64,000 nt of DNA from Maridesulfovibrio sp. (GTDB lineage: Bacteria; Desulfobacterota; Desulfovibrionia; Desulfovibrionales; Desulfovibrionaceae). The notes under the pieces were generated by a model, which did no database searches, was not told where the DNA came from, and saw only the letters and a program-made list of their open reading frames with translations. Shown piece after piece: positions 45,075 through 54,316 of the stretch. The stretch lies in contig NZ_OY787459.1 of assembly GCF_963678865.1 (NCBI RefSeq), positions 2,570,501-2,634,500 on the forward strand, given 5' to 3'. The position numbers were made by a program, and so were the translations under genes. Position 1 is the stretch's first letter. The number at the start of each line of letters is the position of its first letter.

Positions 45075-45102
45075 CAAAAGCCCGCATAGTGCGGGCTTTT
45101 GT
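45075..45102 (-). terminator. Intrinsic terminator of permease
   Basis: AAAGCCCGCA, TAG, TGCGGGCTTT: a ten-base-pair stem at about 45077-45099, between R5 and the permease stop at 45105. Read on the minus strand it ends the permease transcript with TTTTGTTATT. Confidence 0.85.
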
Positions 45103-45104
45103 CA

Positions 45105-46430
45105 TTATTTTTTGGAGCTGTTCATCAGCATGGCTCCTGCTGCCTGAAAAATCAGGAAGATAATCAGGAAGTGGATGAACATATCCTTCTGGATCGCGCC
45201 CCAGATGATGTAGACCGATCCGCATCCTGCAAGCAATGGACACAGGAAGCGGCTCAAAGGGCCGAGATCGGTAAATGTCTTCATTACCCAGATGTAGATC
45301 GAAATATAGATAACATAAAGAAATGCAATAGGAAGTTCGGAAACATCCATAAACTGACCCCACCAGCCGTGGAAGTTACCATACCAGACAACCAGCCAGA
45401 AACAGGACATAAAGTAGCCGAGAATAGCGGAATGACTGGTGCTGTTGGTAACCGGATTAACCTTTTTAAAAAGGTCGGCTCTTGGACCCAGGTTACGGGA
45501 AGCAATAGAGAACATGCCGCGTGCGGACCCCATGATCAGACCGTTCAGTGTACCGAGGCAGGAAATGATAACAAACACGGTCAGCAGGGTGCCGCCCACG
45601 TTGCCGAAAATCATTTCGATTACCCGGACAGGTGCGGCATCGCCTTCAGCAAGAACCTGATCATTGGTCAGAACACCCGAAATACCGAGATAATAGAGCA
45701 TATAGATGGTCATAACCGCAATGGTACCGACAACCAGTGCTCGAGGCAGGGTTTTCTTGGCATCTCGAAGTTCAGCATTGATAACGGTGGCAATAATCCA
45801 GCCTTCGTAAGCAAAAGCGGTGGAAAGGGTTGCCACAGCAAGGCCTCCTCCGCTTCCGGAAATCTCACTTGCAGTCTGCATGAAATTCTGCATGGTCTGA
45901 CCGCTGGTAAGACCGGCAATACCGCCGACAACAGCAACAAGGCCGAGCGGGATAAGCTTTATTACTGTGGAGGAAACCTGCCATTTACCGGCCAGAACCG
46001 GCGAATAATAGTTGAGCAGAAAAAAAACAGTCAGGTAAACAAAGGAAAGCGGCCAGAGCAAATCCTTCATACCCACGAGACCTACAGTGTAGTTGGCGGA
46101 AACCCAGGCAAGAACCGCAACAAGAGTCGGATAATAAATGAAAGTCATGAACCAGCCGACCATGTAGCCGGCTTTTTCGCCGTAAGCTTCTTCAAAATAA
46201 TCCACCAGACCGTTGACCTTTTCGATACGGGTCGCGATTTTTGAAAAAACATACGCGGTAACAACCATAATTGAACCGCCTATCAGCCAGGCAATCAAGG
46301 CGGTGGGCAGATCACCTCCGGCAGCCTTGAGCACATCGTCGGCTTTAAAGAAAACCCCTGAGCCGATTACAATCCCGACAACCATCGCGGTTGCAGTCCA
46401 GAAACCGTATTTTTTTTGTAAATTATCCAT
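45105..46430 (-). CDS. APC-family amino-acid permease
   Basis: Start at 46430 (MDNLQKKYGF) is favoured over a 15-residue extension. The 441-residue protein has about twelve membrane helices and the APC opening VGIVIGSGVFFKADDVLKAAGG. FAYEGWIIATVINAELRDAKKTLPRAL follows (quoted core FAYEGW, ELRDAKK). It imports amino acids with a cation or as an exchanger; the substrate is unknown. It resembles serine/threonine exchanger (SteT) proteins. It is monocistronic, with a terminator behind it. Confidence 0.9.
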   Translation of the reverse strand: MDNLQKKYGFWTATAMVVGIVIGSGVFFKADDVLKAAGGDLPTALIAWLIGGSIMVVTAYVFSKIATRIEKVNGLVDYFEEAYGEKAGYMVGWFMTFIYYPTLVAVLAWVSANYTVGLVGMKDLLWPLSFVYLTVFFLLNYYSPVLAGKWQVSSTVIKLIPLGLVAVVGGIAGLTSGQTMQNFMQTASEISGSGGGLAVATLSTAFAYEGWIIATVINAELRDAKKTLPRALVVGTIAVMTIYMLYYLGISGVLTNDQVLAEGDAAPVRVIEMIFGNVGGTLLTVFVIISCLGTLNGLIMGSARGMFSIASRNLGPRADLFKKVNPVTNSTSHSAILGYFMSCFWLVVWYGNFHGWWGQFMDVSELPIAFLYVIYISIYIWVMKTFTDLGPLSRFLCPLLAGCGSVYIIWGAIQKDMFIHFLIIFLIFQAAGAMLMNSSKK

Positions 46431-46770
46431 TTTAAACAAACACCCCTTTGTACATCTTCCAAACGGCCTTCCCATTATACAAATAGCAGTCCAGTAACTG
46501 GAAAACAGGAAAGCAAACCTTCCGCATTAAATAAGATCATGAAATACAAACTTGCACGCCCCCTGCTGGAGATACATATAACAAGCGCAGTCTATAATCA
46601 TGATCAGGCACAAACAGATTTATTTGCGCGGATAAGGCTATTCTGTCCAGATTTTTTTACCATTTTTGCAAAAAAATGACGTTTGATATTGTAAAAATTA
46701 AAAATACATCCACAAAGCTTCTTTAATTTTAAAAACCTTAAACCTATTACCGAACACATTAAGTTTGTTA

Positions 46771-46799
46771 TTGACAAATTAATTGAAAAGTGAAAAATG
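46771..46799 (+). promoter_or_regulatory. Weak sigma70-like promoter candidate
   Basis: TTGACA at 46771-46776 matches the -35 consensus. At 17 bases spacing AAAATG is only a poor -10. It lies 32 bases ahead of the leader ORF, so its output would cover it. Confidence 0.35.
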
Positions 46800-46830
46800 A
46801 CCGGAGTTATAAATTTTTAAAGGAGATTTT

Positions 46831-46866
46831 ATGTTTAGCCATGTGAAAAGGGTGTTCCTGTTCTAG
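46831..46866 (+). CDS. 11-codon leader ORF before the RNHCP-rsgA operon
   Basis: ATG TTT AGC CAT GTG AAA AGG GTG TTC CTG TTC TAG encodes MFSHVKRVFLF. AAAGGAG lies six bases ahead, a better ribosome site than many genes here. The ORF is followed by nearly 290 untranslated bases before the next gene. This is the arrangement of a translational-attenuation or ribosome-stalling leader, but a function is not shown. Confidence 0.5.
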   Translation: MFSHVKRVFLF

Positions 46867-47156
46867 GAGTGCACTTTAAGGACATTTAAAACATAGAAAC
46901 TATTTCTATTTTAAGCACCACGCTTAATACTACCCGTCTTTTTGTCATTCCACTCCAGCAGGACAGGGGCATCCCGGCACCTAACTGTTATTACCCGGTT
47001 TAATTCAACTGTAGCTGATTTTAGCTGTTTTTTTGGTTTGTGTTTACGCACAGCAAGGATATCCCATTACCTTCTGCATAAACAATCAACCAAATAAATA
47101 CTAAAAAAACAGCTCACTATAGGTAAATACATTTATGTGTTTGCAGGAGTAGAGTC

Positions 47157-47552
47157 ATGTCCAGACGACAAAAAACCGTCCATATCGATTCCAACCCGTT
47201 CATCTGCGAAAATTGCGGTCTTACAGTACCGTCACTCGAAAGCGGAACCCATAATAGAAACCATTGTCCGCATTGTTTGTTCAGTAAGCATCTGGACATG
47301 AAAATTGGAGACCGCCGCTCAGGATGCCGCGGAGTTATGGAACCCATCGGTTTGTGGATAAAAGAAAACAAAGAGTGTTCGGTTATTCATCGCTGCCGCA
47401 AGTGCGGTTTTATCCGTACCAACCGTATAGCCAGTGACGATAATGAAGTAGTGCTCTTCACGCTGGCTGCACGCCTGATTACCCAATTACCATTTCCGGC
47501 GAATATAGCTCTGGAAAAAATTGAACGTCAGCAGATGGGCGGTGAAATATGA
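47157..47552 (+). CDS. RNHCP-domain zinc protein
   Basis: The 131-residue protein carries the RNHCP signature (RNHCPHC at about residues 34-40) with two CxxC pairs (CENC, CPHC) and a later CRKCGF. The domain is found next to RsgA GTPases in several bacteria. It is probably zinc-binding and RNA- or ribosome-associated, by context only. Its stop overlaps the rsgA start by four bases. Ahead is GCAGGAG at about 47142. Confidence 0.9.
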   Translation: MSRRQKTVHIDSNPFICENCGLTVPSLESGTHNRNHCPHCLFSKHLDMKIGDRRSGCRGVMEPIGLWIKENKECSVIHRCRKCGFIRTNRIASDDNEVVLFTLAARLITQLPFPANIALEKIERQQMGGEI

Positions 47553-48625
47553 TGAATATAAAAGACTTAGGTTGGAATATTTTTTTTGAAGAACAATTTC
47601 AGCCATACAAAATGCAGGGATTTAATATAGGCCGGGTTTCACGGGAAGTACGGGGGCAGTACACCTTACACACACCGCAAGGCACCATTGATGGAGATGT
47701 TTCAGGACATTTTCACTACACTGCCCTGAACCGCTCTGATTATCCCACCGTAGGCGACTGGGTCATATTCCGGCAATGCGCTGATTACGCCCAGATTGAG
47801 CACGTGCTGGACCGGGCAAGTGTGTTTTCCCGCAAAAGCCCCGGAAGCGAAAATCGGGAGCAGGTAGTTGCCGCAAATATTGATTACCTGTGCATAGTCT
47901 GCGGACTGGACGGCGGCAGAAACTTCAACCTCCGTTCCATTGAACGCTACATTGCCATGGCTGTTGAAGGCGGTGCCGAACCGGTACTCGTTCTGAACAA
48001 AATTGATCTCTGTGAAGACCGGGAGCTCGCCATGTTACAGGCTGGGAGTGTTGCAGAAAATATTCCCATCCACATGGTCAGCGCCGCCAGCAAAGAAGGG
48101 TTGAACGACTTTGCAATGAGCTTTGAAAAAGGTTCAACCATGGCTTTCAGCGGTCAGTCAGGGGTAGGGAAATCATCGCTGATCAATTCCCTGCTGGGAA
48201 TGGACAAACTAAAAACAGCAGGCCTGCGCGAAAGCGACCTCAGGGGTAGACATACTACCACGCATAAGGAATTGTTTTTCCTGAAAAACGGGGCCATGGT
48301 CATCGATACCCCCGGTATGCGAGAACTCCAGTTATGGGGAAGACAAAAAAGTCTGGATGATACCTACAGTGAAATCCATGAAGCTGCGCAACGATGCCGT
48401 TTCAGGGATTGCACCCACCAGGACGAACCAGGCTGTGCTGTACGGGAACTCTTGATTGACGGTTCATTGGAGACAGAACGCTACGAAAACTACACTGATA
48501 TGCGGGCTGAACTTTCCTTTATTGAAAGCAAAATAGACGATAAAAAGCGTTATGCAAAAAAAGCAAAGGAAAAGGCACTCTCCAGAATGATCCGACAACA
48601 CCAAAATAACTACAAAAGAAAATAG
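47549..48625 (+). CDS. rsgA: Ribosome small-subunit-dependent GTPase A
   Basis: Late 30S-subunit maturation factor. The 358 residues show an OB-fold N-terminus, then the circularly permuted GTPase: G4 LNKIDLC, G1 GQSGVGKSS at about 205-213, G2 T-rich GRHTTTHKE, G3 DTPGMREL, and a C-terminal zinc knuckle (CRFRDCTHQDEPGC). Translation is coupled to the RNHCP gene. Two adjacent ATG codons start it. A terminator follows on the convergent side of the RND pump. Confidence 0.95.
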   Translation: MMNIKDLGWNIFFEEQFQPYKMQGFNIGRVSREVRGQYTLHTPQGTIDGDVSGHFHYTALNRSDYPTVGDWVIFRQCADYAQIEHVLDRASVFSRKSPGSENREQVVAANIDYLCIVCGLDGGRNFNLRSIERYIAMAVEGGAEPVLVLNKIDLCEDRELAMLQAGSVAENIPIHMVSAASKEGLNDFAMSFEKGSTMAFSGQSGVGKSSLINSLLGMDKLKTAGLRESDLRGRHTTTHKELFFLKNGAMVIDTPGMRELQLWGRQKSLDDTYSEIHEAAQRCRFRDCTHQDEPGCAVRELLIDGSLETERYENYTDMRAELSFIESKIDDKKRYAKKAKEKALSRMIRQHQNNYKRK

Positions 48626-48629
48626 ATAA

Positions 48630-48665
48630 GAACAGGGTGGCCCTAGCAATAGAGCCACCCTGTTC
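48630..48665 (+). terminator. Bidirectional hairpin terminator rsgA/RND
   Basis: GAACAGGGTGGC (48630-48641) pairs with GCCACCCTGTTC (48654-48665). No strong T-run on the plus strand; on the minus side T-rich text follows. It lies between convergent genes. Confidence 0.8.
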
Positions 48666-48670
48666 CTGAA

Positions 48671-51600
48671 CTACCCTTTTCTCTTTTCCCGCCATTCCAT
48701 AAACCCCATCAACAGATCCCACTCAATGGGAATGATGAATAGGGTCAGGAAGGTGGCGGTACAAAGTCCGGTCACAAATGTTGAAGCCATGGCACCCCAT
48801 ACAAGGGAATAGGAAGGAAACCCCACGGCCATAGGCAAAAGCCCGAGGGTGGTAGTCAGGGTGGTCAAAAGGATAGGCCGCAGACGGATGCGTACCCCCT
48901 CTCGCATGGCGGTCTTGCGGTCCATGCCTGACTTATAAAGTTTGTTCATAAAATCAAGCAGCACAAGAGAATCGTTAACCACAACTCCTGTTACCCCCAC
49001 GGTGGCGATAAAACTGTTTACCGTGAAAATTGTCTGGGAAAAAAAAGTCCCTAAAATCACGCCGGTCAGGGAAAATATCACTGCGGAAAGAATAATCACC
49101 GGCTGGACATAAGATTGAAACTGCGTTGCCAGAATCATGTAAATGATCAGGATAGCGGTAATGAACGCATAGATAAGCGAAGTGTATGACTTGCGGGTGG
49201 ATTCATATTCACCGGAAAAATTAACCGTTGCTCCCGGATACTCATCACGAACAGAATCGTAAAATTTCTGGACCATGTTCACTGCAAGCGGCGATGAAAG
49301 CCGTGAACCGGGTTTGATGTTGGCTGTGATGGTCACAGCCCGCTGGCTCATAAAACGGTTGAACTGCCCCGGTTCCATATAAATGGACACATCACAGATG
49401 TCACCGATACGCACCGGACTTTCATTGTGCTCCAGCACAGGTACAGAAAGGGCGTCCTCCGGCGTATTCAGGTAACGGGGGTCTATCTTCAAGCGCAGAT
49501 CAACATCCTCATCTGAAAGACGGAATTCACCTACAAAACGGCCATCGAGTACCGAACCGGACAAACTGGCGACCTGCTTCGGGGTCAGCCCGTACTCAGC
49601 GACCCTTTCGTTAATGGGCTTAAACCTGAAAATGCGGTTAGGCGTACCGTCATCAGTGGCAAGGTTGACCAAGTGCGGTCCCAGCTTATCATTATCCTTA
49701 ATGAATTTCATGATCGTCGCAGTCAGCCCCTTTACTGAATTGTGATCAGCACCCAGTACCCTGATGTTCAAGTCCTTGCCCGCAGGGGGACCGTCCTTTT
49801 CAGGCCGGACCCGAAAAATCCAGCCCGGTTCGGCAAATTTTTCCAACTCCTTACGCATATGTTCCAAATGTGCGCCCGGATCATTTTCCGGAGCATCAGC
49901 AAAAACCTGCTTATCCTTGGACGGAAGCTCCACCACAATATTACCTAGGTTGGAGCCATGGACCATTTCATAATCTTCATTCAGGTAAAATCCGGCAAAG
50001 GCGGTTGCAGACTTGGCCATGCCCGGTCCCATCTTTTCAACAAACACGGATATTCGCTTCAGCTTGTCGGAAGTAAGTTCAATGGGAATCGCGACCGGTC
50101 CTTCCAGTTCAATATAATACAGGGAGTAATCATCTGGAAAAAATTTTATTTTGATCAAAGGCAGCTTACCGGAAACAGAGACTGCGAGAATAATAATGGC
50201 CGAAACAAAAGCACCTAAAACAACTGCCAATGAAATAAACCTGAACCGGACCACAACGGAAAGCAGCCTATCAGTCCAGCGCCGTAAAGGTCGCATGAAA
50301 GCAGGTTCGCGGGTATGCTTTTCCCTGTCTTCCATAAGTCCTTTGGCTCCGGGCCAATCCAGAAAATGGGAAGGAAGAATCAGCAGGCACTCTAGAAGTG
50401 AAGCGACAAGCGCAAAGGTAATCGCCTTGGGAATCTGGGCAAAGAATTCACCGGTTGAACCGGTCATGATCAACATGGGCAGGAAAGCAGCCACTGTTGT
50501 TGCCGTGGCTGAAACAACAGGCATAAAAACTTCTGCAGTCCCGTCTACAACAGCTTCCTCAAGAGGCTTGCCTTCCTGAACATGACGAAAAATATTTTCC
50601 ACCACCACAATGGCGTCATCCACAATAATCCCGCTGACCAGTACAAAAGAGAAAAGCGTAATCTGATTCAGGGAATTTCCGGTCAGCTTCATGATGACCA
50701 TAGTCACCAGAAAGGCAAAAGGTACTCCTATGGTGGTCAGCATGGCATTCCTGAACCCCATGACCAGATAGATAACCACAAAAACAAGCACAATCCCCAC
50801 CAGCAGGTTCATACCCAAAGTGTTGATGGCCTCTTCAATGTGCAGCCTCTGGTCACTGGTCAGTATAATTTCAACACCTTCCTTTTCAAAAGTACCCCTG
50901 AATGAATCAGCGATCCTCTCCACCTCTTCAGCAATAGTCACCGCGTTACCGTCCAATGATTTCACAACATTGAGCGTAACAGCGTTTCGTCCATTAATAG
51001 AAGTGATCACCTGAGGATCACGGTAGGAAACACGGGCGTCACTCAGCACATCGCCTACGGTTACAAACGATCCGTCGCCGTCCATGCGAACGATGGTTTC
51101 AGCTATTTCCTCACGGGTACGAAAGCGCTCATCCACAACGATCACATACTCACCATTCGCTGCTGAAAAATCCCCTGCAGGAATGGAAACATTGGCATCA
51201 GCTAAAGCGCGGGCCACATCATCAAAGGTAAGCTTAAAGCGAACCAGTTTACGGGGATCGAGATTTACATGGAATTCACGGGTATACTCACCTTCTACCT
51301 CTACTTCATTAACGCCCGTAATCTTGCGCAGCTGGACTTTCATTTCATCCGCCATCATAGATAAAGCGCGGTTGGCACGGTCGCCCGCAAGACAAACCCT
51401 GATTACCGGAAGCCATTCATTTACATTAATTTCCGTAAAAGTAGGCGGATCCATTTCCCGAGGCAGGTCGTTCTGGATGGAAAGAACTCGGAATCGAAGT
51501 TCGTCATAGCCTTTGGCATAATCGGTATCATCGAGGAATTTGACCATAATGCTGGTCCGCTCACGAAACGACCTTGAACGGATATATTCCACATTTTCAA

Positions 51601-51823
51601 GGTCATCCAGAGCGTCTTCGATCTTCTTGGTTACCAGTGCTTCCACATCTGACGGTGAAGCGCCGGGCAAAAAACCGGAGATAACAACTTTGCCCATGTG
51701 AACATTGGGATAACGCTCAACAGGCAGATCTACCATGCTGAAGACCCCAACAATCATCAACAATATGAAAATGATGTTGATAAAGACAGTCTGCTTAAGA
51801 GTAAAACGCAATAATTTTTTCAT
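48671..51823 (-). CDS. RND efflux transporter permease (AcrB/HAE1 family)
   Basis: The 1050-residue inner-membrane protein has about twelve membrane helices and two large periplasmic loops, as in AcrB. Recognisable stretches are PVERYPNV, EALVTKKIEDALDDLENVEY, the membrane proton-relay aspartates in SGIIVDDAIVVVENIF, and GVVVNDSLVLLDFMNKL. It should expel drugs or solvents with a periplasmic adaptor, whose gene at 52037 is upstream on the same strand. The gap contains two inverted repeat copies. No outer-membrane factor gene is in the window. Confidence 0.95.
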   Translation of the reverse strand: MKKLLRFTLKQTVFINIIFILLMIVGVFSMVDLPVERYPNVHMGKVVISGFLPGASPSDVEALVTKKIEDALDDLENVEYIRSRSFRERTSIMVKFLDDTDYAKGYDELRFRVLSIQNDLPREMDPPTFTEINVNEWLPVIRVCLAGDRANRALSMMADEMKVQLRKITGVNEVEVEGEYTREFHVNLDPRKLVRFKLTFDDVARALADANVSIPAGDFSAANGEYVIVVDERFRTREEIAETIVRMDGDGSFVTVGDVLSDARVSYRDPQVITSINGRNAVTLNVVKSLDGNAVTIAEEVERIADSFRGTFEKEGVEIILTSDQRLHIEEAINTLGMNLLVGIVLVFVVIYLVMGFRNAMLTTIGVPFAFLVTMVIMKLTGNSLNQITLFSFVLVSGIIVDDAIVVVENIFRHVQEGKPLEEAVVDGTAEVFMPVVSATATTVAAFLPMLIMTGSTGEFFAQIPKAITFALVASLLECLLILPSHFLDWPGAKGLMEDREKHTREPAFMRPLRRWTDRLLSVVVRFRFISLAVVLGAFVSAIIILAVSVSGKLPLIKIKFFPDDYSLYYIELEGPVAIPIELTSDKLKRISVFVEKMGPGMAKSATAFAGFYLNEDYEMVHGSNLGNIVVELPSKDKQVFADAPENDPGAHLEHMRKELEKFAEPGWIFRVRPEKDGPPAGKDLNIRVLGADHNSVKGLTATIMKFIKDNDKLGPHLVNLATDDGTPNRIFRFKPINERVAEYGLTPKQVASLSGSVLDGRFVGEFRLSDEDVDLRLKIDPRYLNTPEDALSVPVLEHNESPVRIGDICDVSIYMEPGQFNRFMSQRAVTITANIKPGSRLSSPLAVNMVQKFYDSVRDEYPGATVNFSGEYESTRKSYTSLIYAFITAILIIYMILATQFQSYVQPVIILSAVIFSLTGVILGTFFSQTIFTVNSFIATVGVTGVVVNDSLVLLDFMNKLYKSGMDRKTAMREGVRIRLRPILLTTLTTTLGLLPMAVGFPSYSLVWGAMASTFVTGLCTATFLTLFIIPIEWDLLMGFMEWREKRKG

Positions 51824-51831
51824 AGTATGTG

Positions 51832-51925
51832 ATGCCTCCGGCGGCTGGGGAAGGGAAACTTTTGCAAAAGTTTCCCTTCCCCAGACCCCATCCCTTCAAA
51901 ACCTTTCAGTAGGCTTCGCCGCTTC
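51832..51925 (+). repeat. Intergenic repeat, copy R6, with perfect 36-base palindrome
   Basis: Starts GATGCCTCCGGCGGC. The centre is a perfect palindrome: GGGGAAGGGAAACTTTTG (51847-51864) and its exact reverse complement (51865-51882). It ends AGTAGGCTTCGCCGC. It lies ahead of the RND pump start. Confidence 0.85.
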
Positions 51926-51949
51926 GCTTTTAGACAATTTTTTTAATAA

Positions 51950-52036
51950 AAGATGCGAAGCATAATTATAACTTTTTGGGATTCTTAAACCCTTTTGGAA
52001 AAAGTGTTTAAAGCCCCCGGCAGGGACACCGGAGGC
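51950..52036 (-). repeat. Intergenic repeat, copy R7, reversed
   Basis: Minus-strand copy starting AAGCCTCCGG and including GTTTAAGAATCCCAAAAAG, the R1 core text. With R6 it makes a head-to-head pair separating the pump and adaptor genes. Confidence 0.75.
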
Positions 52037-53050
52037 TTATGGTTTAAGAAGAAATTCTTCACCAGCTTTGACTGCCCTTGAAGAGACTCGTGCTTTTCCA
52101 TCTTCAGTCTCGCCGAGTACAAGCACTTTCACCCGCACTCCATCGGGACGGACGAGAAAAGTATCGTCATAGGCTTTAAGCAGTGCTGATTTTGGGACTA
52201 CAACCGCCCCGCCGGGATCTGGCATTTGGATATTCAACTCGGTACGCAGGCCGCCGCGGAATTCGAATTTGCCCTTACTGATTTCAAAATCAACTTCCAC
52301 CTTGCGGGTTTCAGGATCAAAATCAGGGGATATACGCTCAAGTTTTGCGGGAACTTCTATGCCTAGATCAGGCAATTTTAGAATAATGCTGTCCTTTGCT
52401 TTACGAACTTTTTTCAATTCGGGGATGGTTAGCGCATAGGGAATAAGCAAGGATTTAAAATTGCCCAGCTCCGCTACTTTTTCACCCATGTTCACCCATT
52501 CCCCCGGCTCTATGTAACGCCTGATGACCCGCCAGCCATCCGGACCGCGCAGGGTATAACGACGCAGGTGCTCACGATCCACATTCAGTTTGAGTTGTGT
52601 TGAATGCAGCAGAGCTTCAGCGGATTCAAAATTACGAATATGCAAATCAAGTTCTGATTGAGCCGCTGTATTTCGCTTAACCAGCTTGGTGTAGCGCTTG
52701 GCTTCCTTATCATAATAAGTAAGATCGGAACGCAGACGTTTTAAATCAGCCTGCAACTGGGCTATTTCCAGTTTTATAAACGTGGGATCAAGCTCAGCAA
52801 AACGCCCACTGTGATCAATAATATCGCCAACATCAGCATAAACATCGGTGCATACTGCAGACTCTTCACTGACGAGGGTCATGGATACCCTTGGACGGGT
52901 AAACCCGGTCAGAGAAATTACCCGTGAGGCCTGTTCAGCTATAAAAGTCCCTGTATTTGAAGCTGCTGCTTCCCCAGAACTGAAACAAAATATTTGCATA
53001 AGCAGCAGGAGAATACCTGTAAACTTAAACATCCTACTGTATTTTTTCAT
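52037..53050 (-). CDS. RND efflux periplasmic adaptor (MFP)
   Basis: The 337-residue protein has a signal peptide (MFKFTGILLLLMQIFCFSSGEAAAS) and the adaptor plan: a barrel/lipoyl part with VSEESAVCTDVYADVGD, a helical hairpin rich in L/K/E (about 95-145), and beta-barrel DFDPETRKVEVDFEI. It links the inner-membrane pump to an outer-membrane channel. The pump gene lies about 210 bases downstream with a pair of repeats between them. Confidence 0.9.
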   Translation of the reverse strand: MKKYSRMFKFTGILLLLMQIFCFSSGEAAASNTGTFIAEQASRVISLTGFTRPRVSMTLVSEESAVCTDVYADVGDIIDHSGRFAELDPTFIKLEIAQLQADLKRLRSDLTYYDKEAKRYTKLVKRNTAAQSELDLHIRNFESAEALLHSTQLKLNVDREHLRRYTLRGPDGWRVIRRYIEPGEWVNMGEKVAELGNFKSLLIPYALTIPELKKVRKAKDSIILKLPDLGIEVPAKLERISPDFDPETRKVEVDFEISKGKFEFRGGLRTELNIQMPDPGGAVVVPKSALLKAYDDTFLVRPDGVRVKVLVLGETEDGKARVSSRAVKAGEEFLLKP

Positions 53051-53165
53051 TTTTCCCCCTAACGATTAAGAGCTGCAGAAACACCGCCGCAGCTTATTAC
53101 CAGCATAACCAAATACTGACAAATATTCTTCACGCAGGTGTTACGTGAATCTTAAATATAGATAA

Positions 53166-53216
53166 AAAGAAAGGCCGACCATGCATTTTTTTGCAAATGC
53201 ACTAAGTCGACCCCAA
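53166..53216 (-). terminator. Intrinsic terminator of the response-regulator gene
   Basis: Minus-strand stem with GGTCGAC and GGTCGGCC as outer arms (one G-T wobble) and TGCATTT/AAATGCA inside, followed by TTTCTTTTT. It lies about 45 bases past the HD-GYP stop. Confidence 0.75.
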
Positions 53217-53257
53217 ACAAAATCATTTTAAGTAGCTATAATCTGGAAATAATTAAT

Positions 53258-54316
53258 TTACTCGCTTCGTGTTTTTTTTACCTTAATGATTTCATCAAGA
53301 TTTTCAAAAAAAACACGTATCAATTCAGGATCAAAATGATTACCACTTCCTTCTTTCATAATTTCGAGCGACTTCTCTATACTGAAAGGTTCCTTGTATG
53401 GCCGCTTGCTGGTAAGGGCATCAAAAACATCTGCAATGGCGCAAATCCTACCGGGTAAAGGAATTTCATCACCAGCAAGAGCATTTGGATAACCGGAACC
53501 GTCCCACTTTTCGTGGTGGCTGAGAGCTATGGATGCTCCCATATTTATATAATCCGAGCTGCCTGTTGACAAAATATTCCCACCGAGAACAGCATGTTTT
53601 TTCATAATACCCCATTCCTCAGCGGTTAATTTCCCAGGTTTAAGCAGAACACTGTCCGGGATGCCGATTTTCCCTATATCATGCATGGGACTGCTGGTAT
53701 GAATCAATTGAACAGTTTTCGAATCAAGGCCGATCTTCTCGGCCAGAATCCTGCTGTATTCAGCCATCCTGATCAAATGGTCGGCGGTATCCTCATCCTT
53801 GTATTCAGCTGCTGCGCATAAATAGTGAATGGTTTCAACATGTGCATCGTCAAGACGGGCCAGCGCTTCGCGCAATTCCATGGTTCTGCTTTCAACCATC
53901 TCATTGAGATCGACCTGAAATGACTTGATTTCGTCCTGCTGGCTCTTCTGCTTGAGCATTGATTCAGTTCGAGTCTTAAGCTCCACAATATCAATAGGTT
54001 TGGTGATAAAATCGTTTGCACCTACTTCCACAGCCTTCAGGCGGTCATCTTTCTGTGAAAGGGTCGTGACCATAATTACCGGAATGTCATATATTTCTGC
54101 ATGTTCCCGAATTTTTGCCACAAATTCAAAACCATCCATTACCGGCATCATCACATCGCTTAAGACAAGATCAAAAGTGCGGTCCAGCTTCTCCAGTGCA
54201 ACCACTGCATTCTCAGCCCCCACTACATCATGTCCCAGCTTAGTCAAAATACCTTCAAGCAGAACTATATTGTGCGGTTCATCATCAACAACTAGTATTT
54301 TACTTCTGCTAGCCAT
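53258..54316 (-). CDS. Response regulator with HD-GYP output (predicted c-di-GMP phosphodiesterase)
   Basis: The 352-residue protein has a receiver domain (VVDDEPHNIVLLEGIL, phospho-acceptor aspartate in DLVLSDVMMPVMDGFEF, about residue 54) and an HD-GYP domain (HDIGKIGIPDSVLLKPGKLT, HHEKWDGSGYPNALAGDEIPLPGR). The GYP motif is intact, so it may hydrolyse cyclic di-GMP. The start at 54316 is preferred; it overlaps the kinase stop by eight bases, making a coupled kinase-regulator pair. Confidence 0.92.
   Translation of the reverse strand: MASRSKILVVDDEPHNIVLLEGILTKLGHDVVGAENAVVALEKLDRTFDLVLSDVMMPVMDGFEFVAKIREHAEIYDIPVIMVTTLSQKDDRLKAVEVGANDFITKPIDIVELKTRTESMLKQKSQQDEIKSFQVDLNEMVESRTMELREALARLDDAHVETIHYLCAAAEYKDEDTADHLIRMAEYSRILAEKIGLDSKTVQLIHTSSPMHDIGKIGIPDSVLLKPGKLTAEEWGIMKKHAVLGGNILSTGSSDYINMGASIALSHHEKWDGSGYPNALAGDEIPLPGRICAIADVFDALTSKRPYKEPFSIEKSLEIMKEGSGNHFDPELIRVFFENLDEIIKVKKTRSE

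Larger units (their letters stand above)
46431..47156. other. Long intergenic leader, permease to RNHCP gene
   Basis: The 726 bases are AT-rich, with no long ORF. The right half holds a TTGACA at 46771, the leader ORF at 46831, and an AGCT...AGCT stem with TTTTTTT at about 47012-47034. The left half (46431-46740) shows nothing I can name. Confidence 0.5.

Noticed and set aside
45099-46244. 381-codon plus-strand ORF
   Set aside because: It is antisense across the whole amino-acid permease, has no recognisable domain, and its composition (H/N/G-rich) mirrors the complement of hydrophobic codons.
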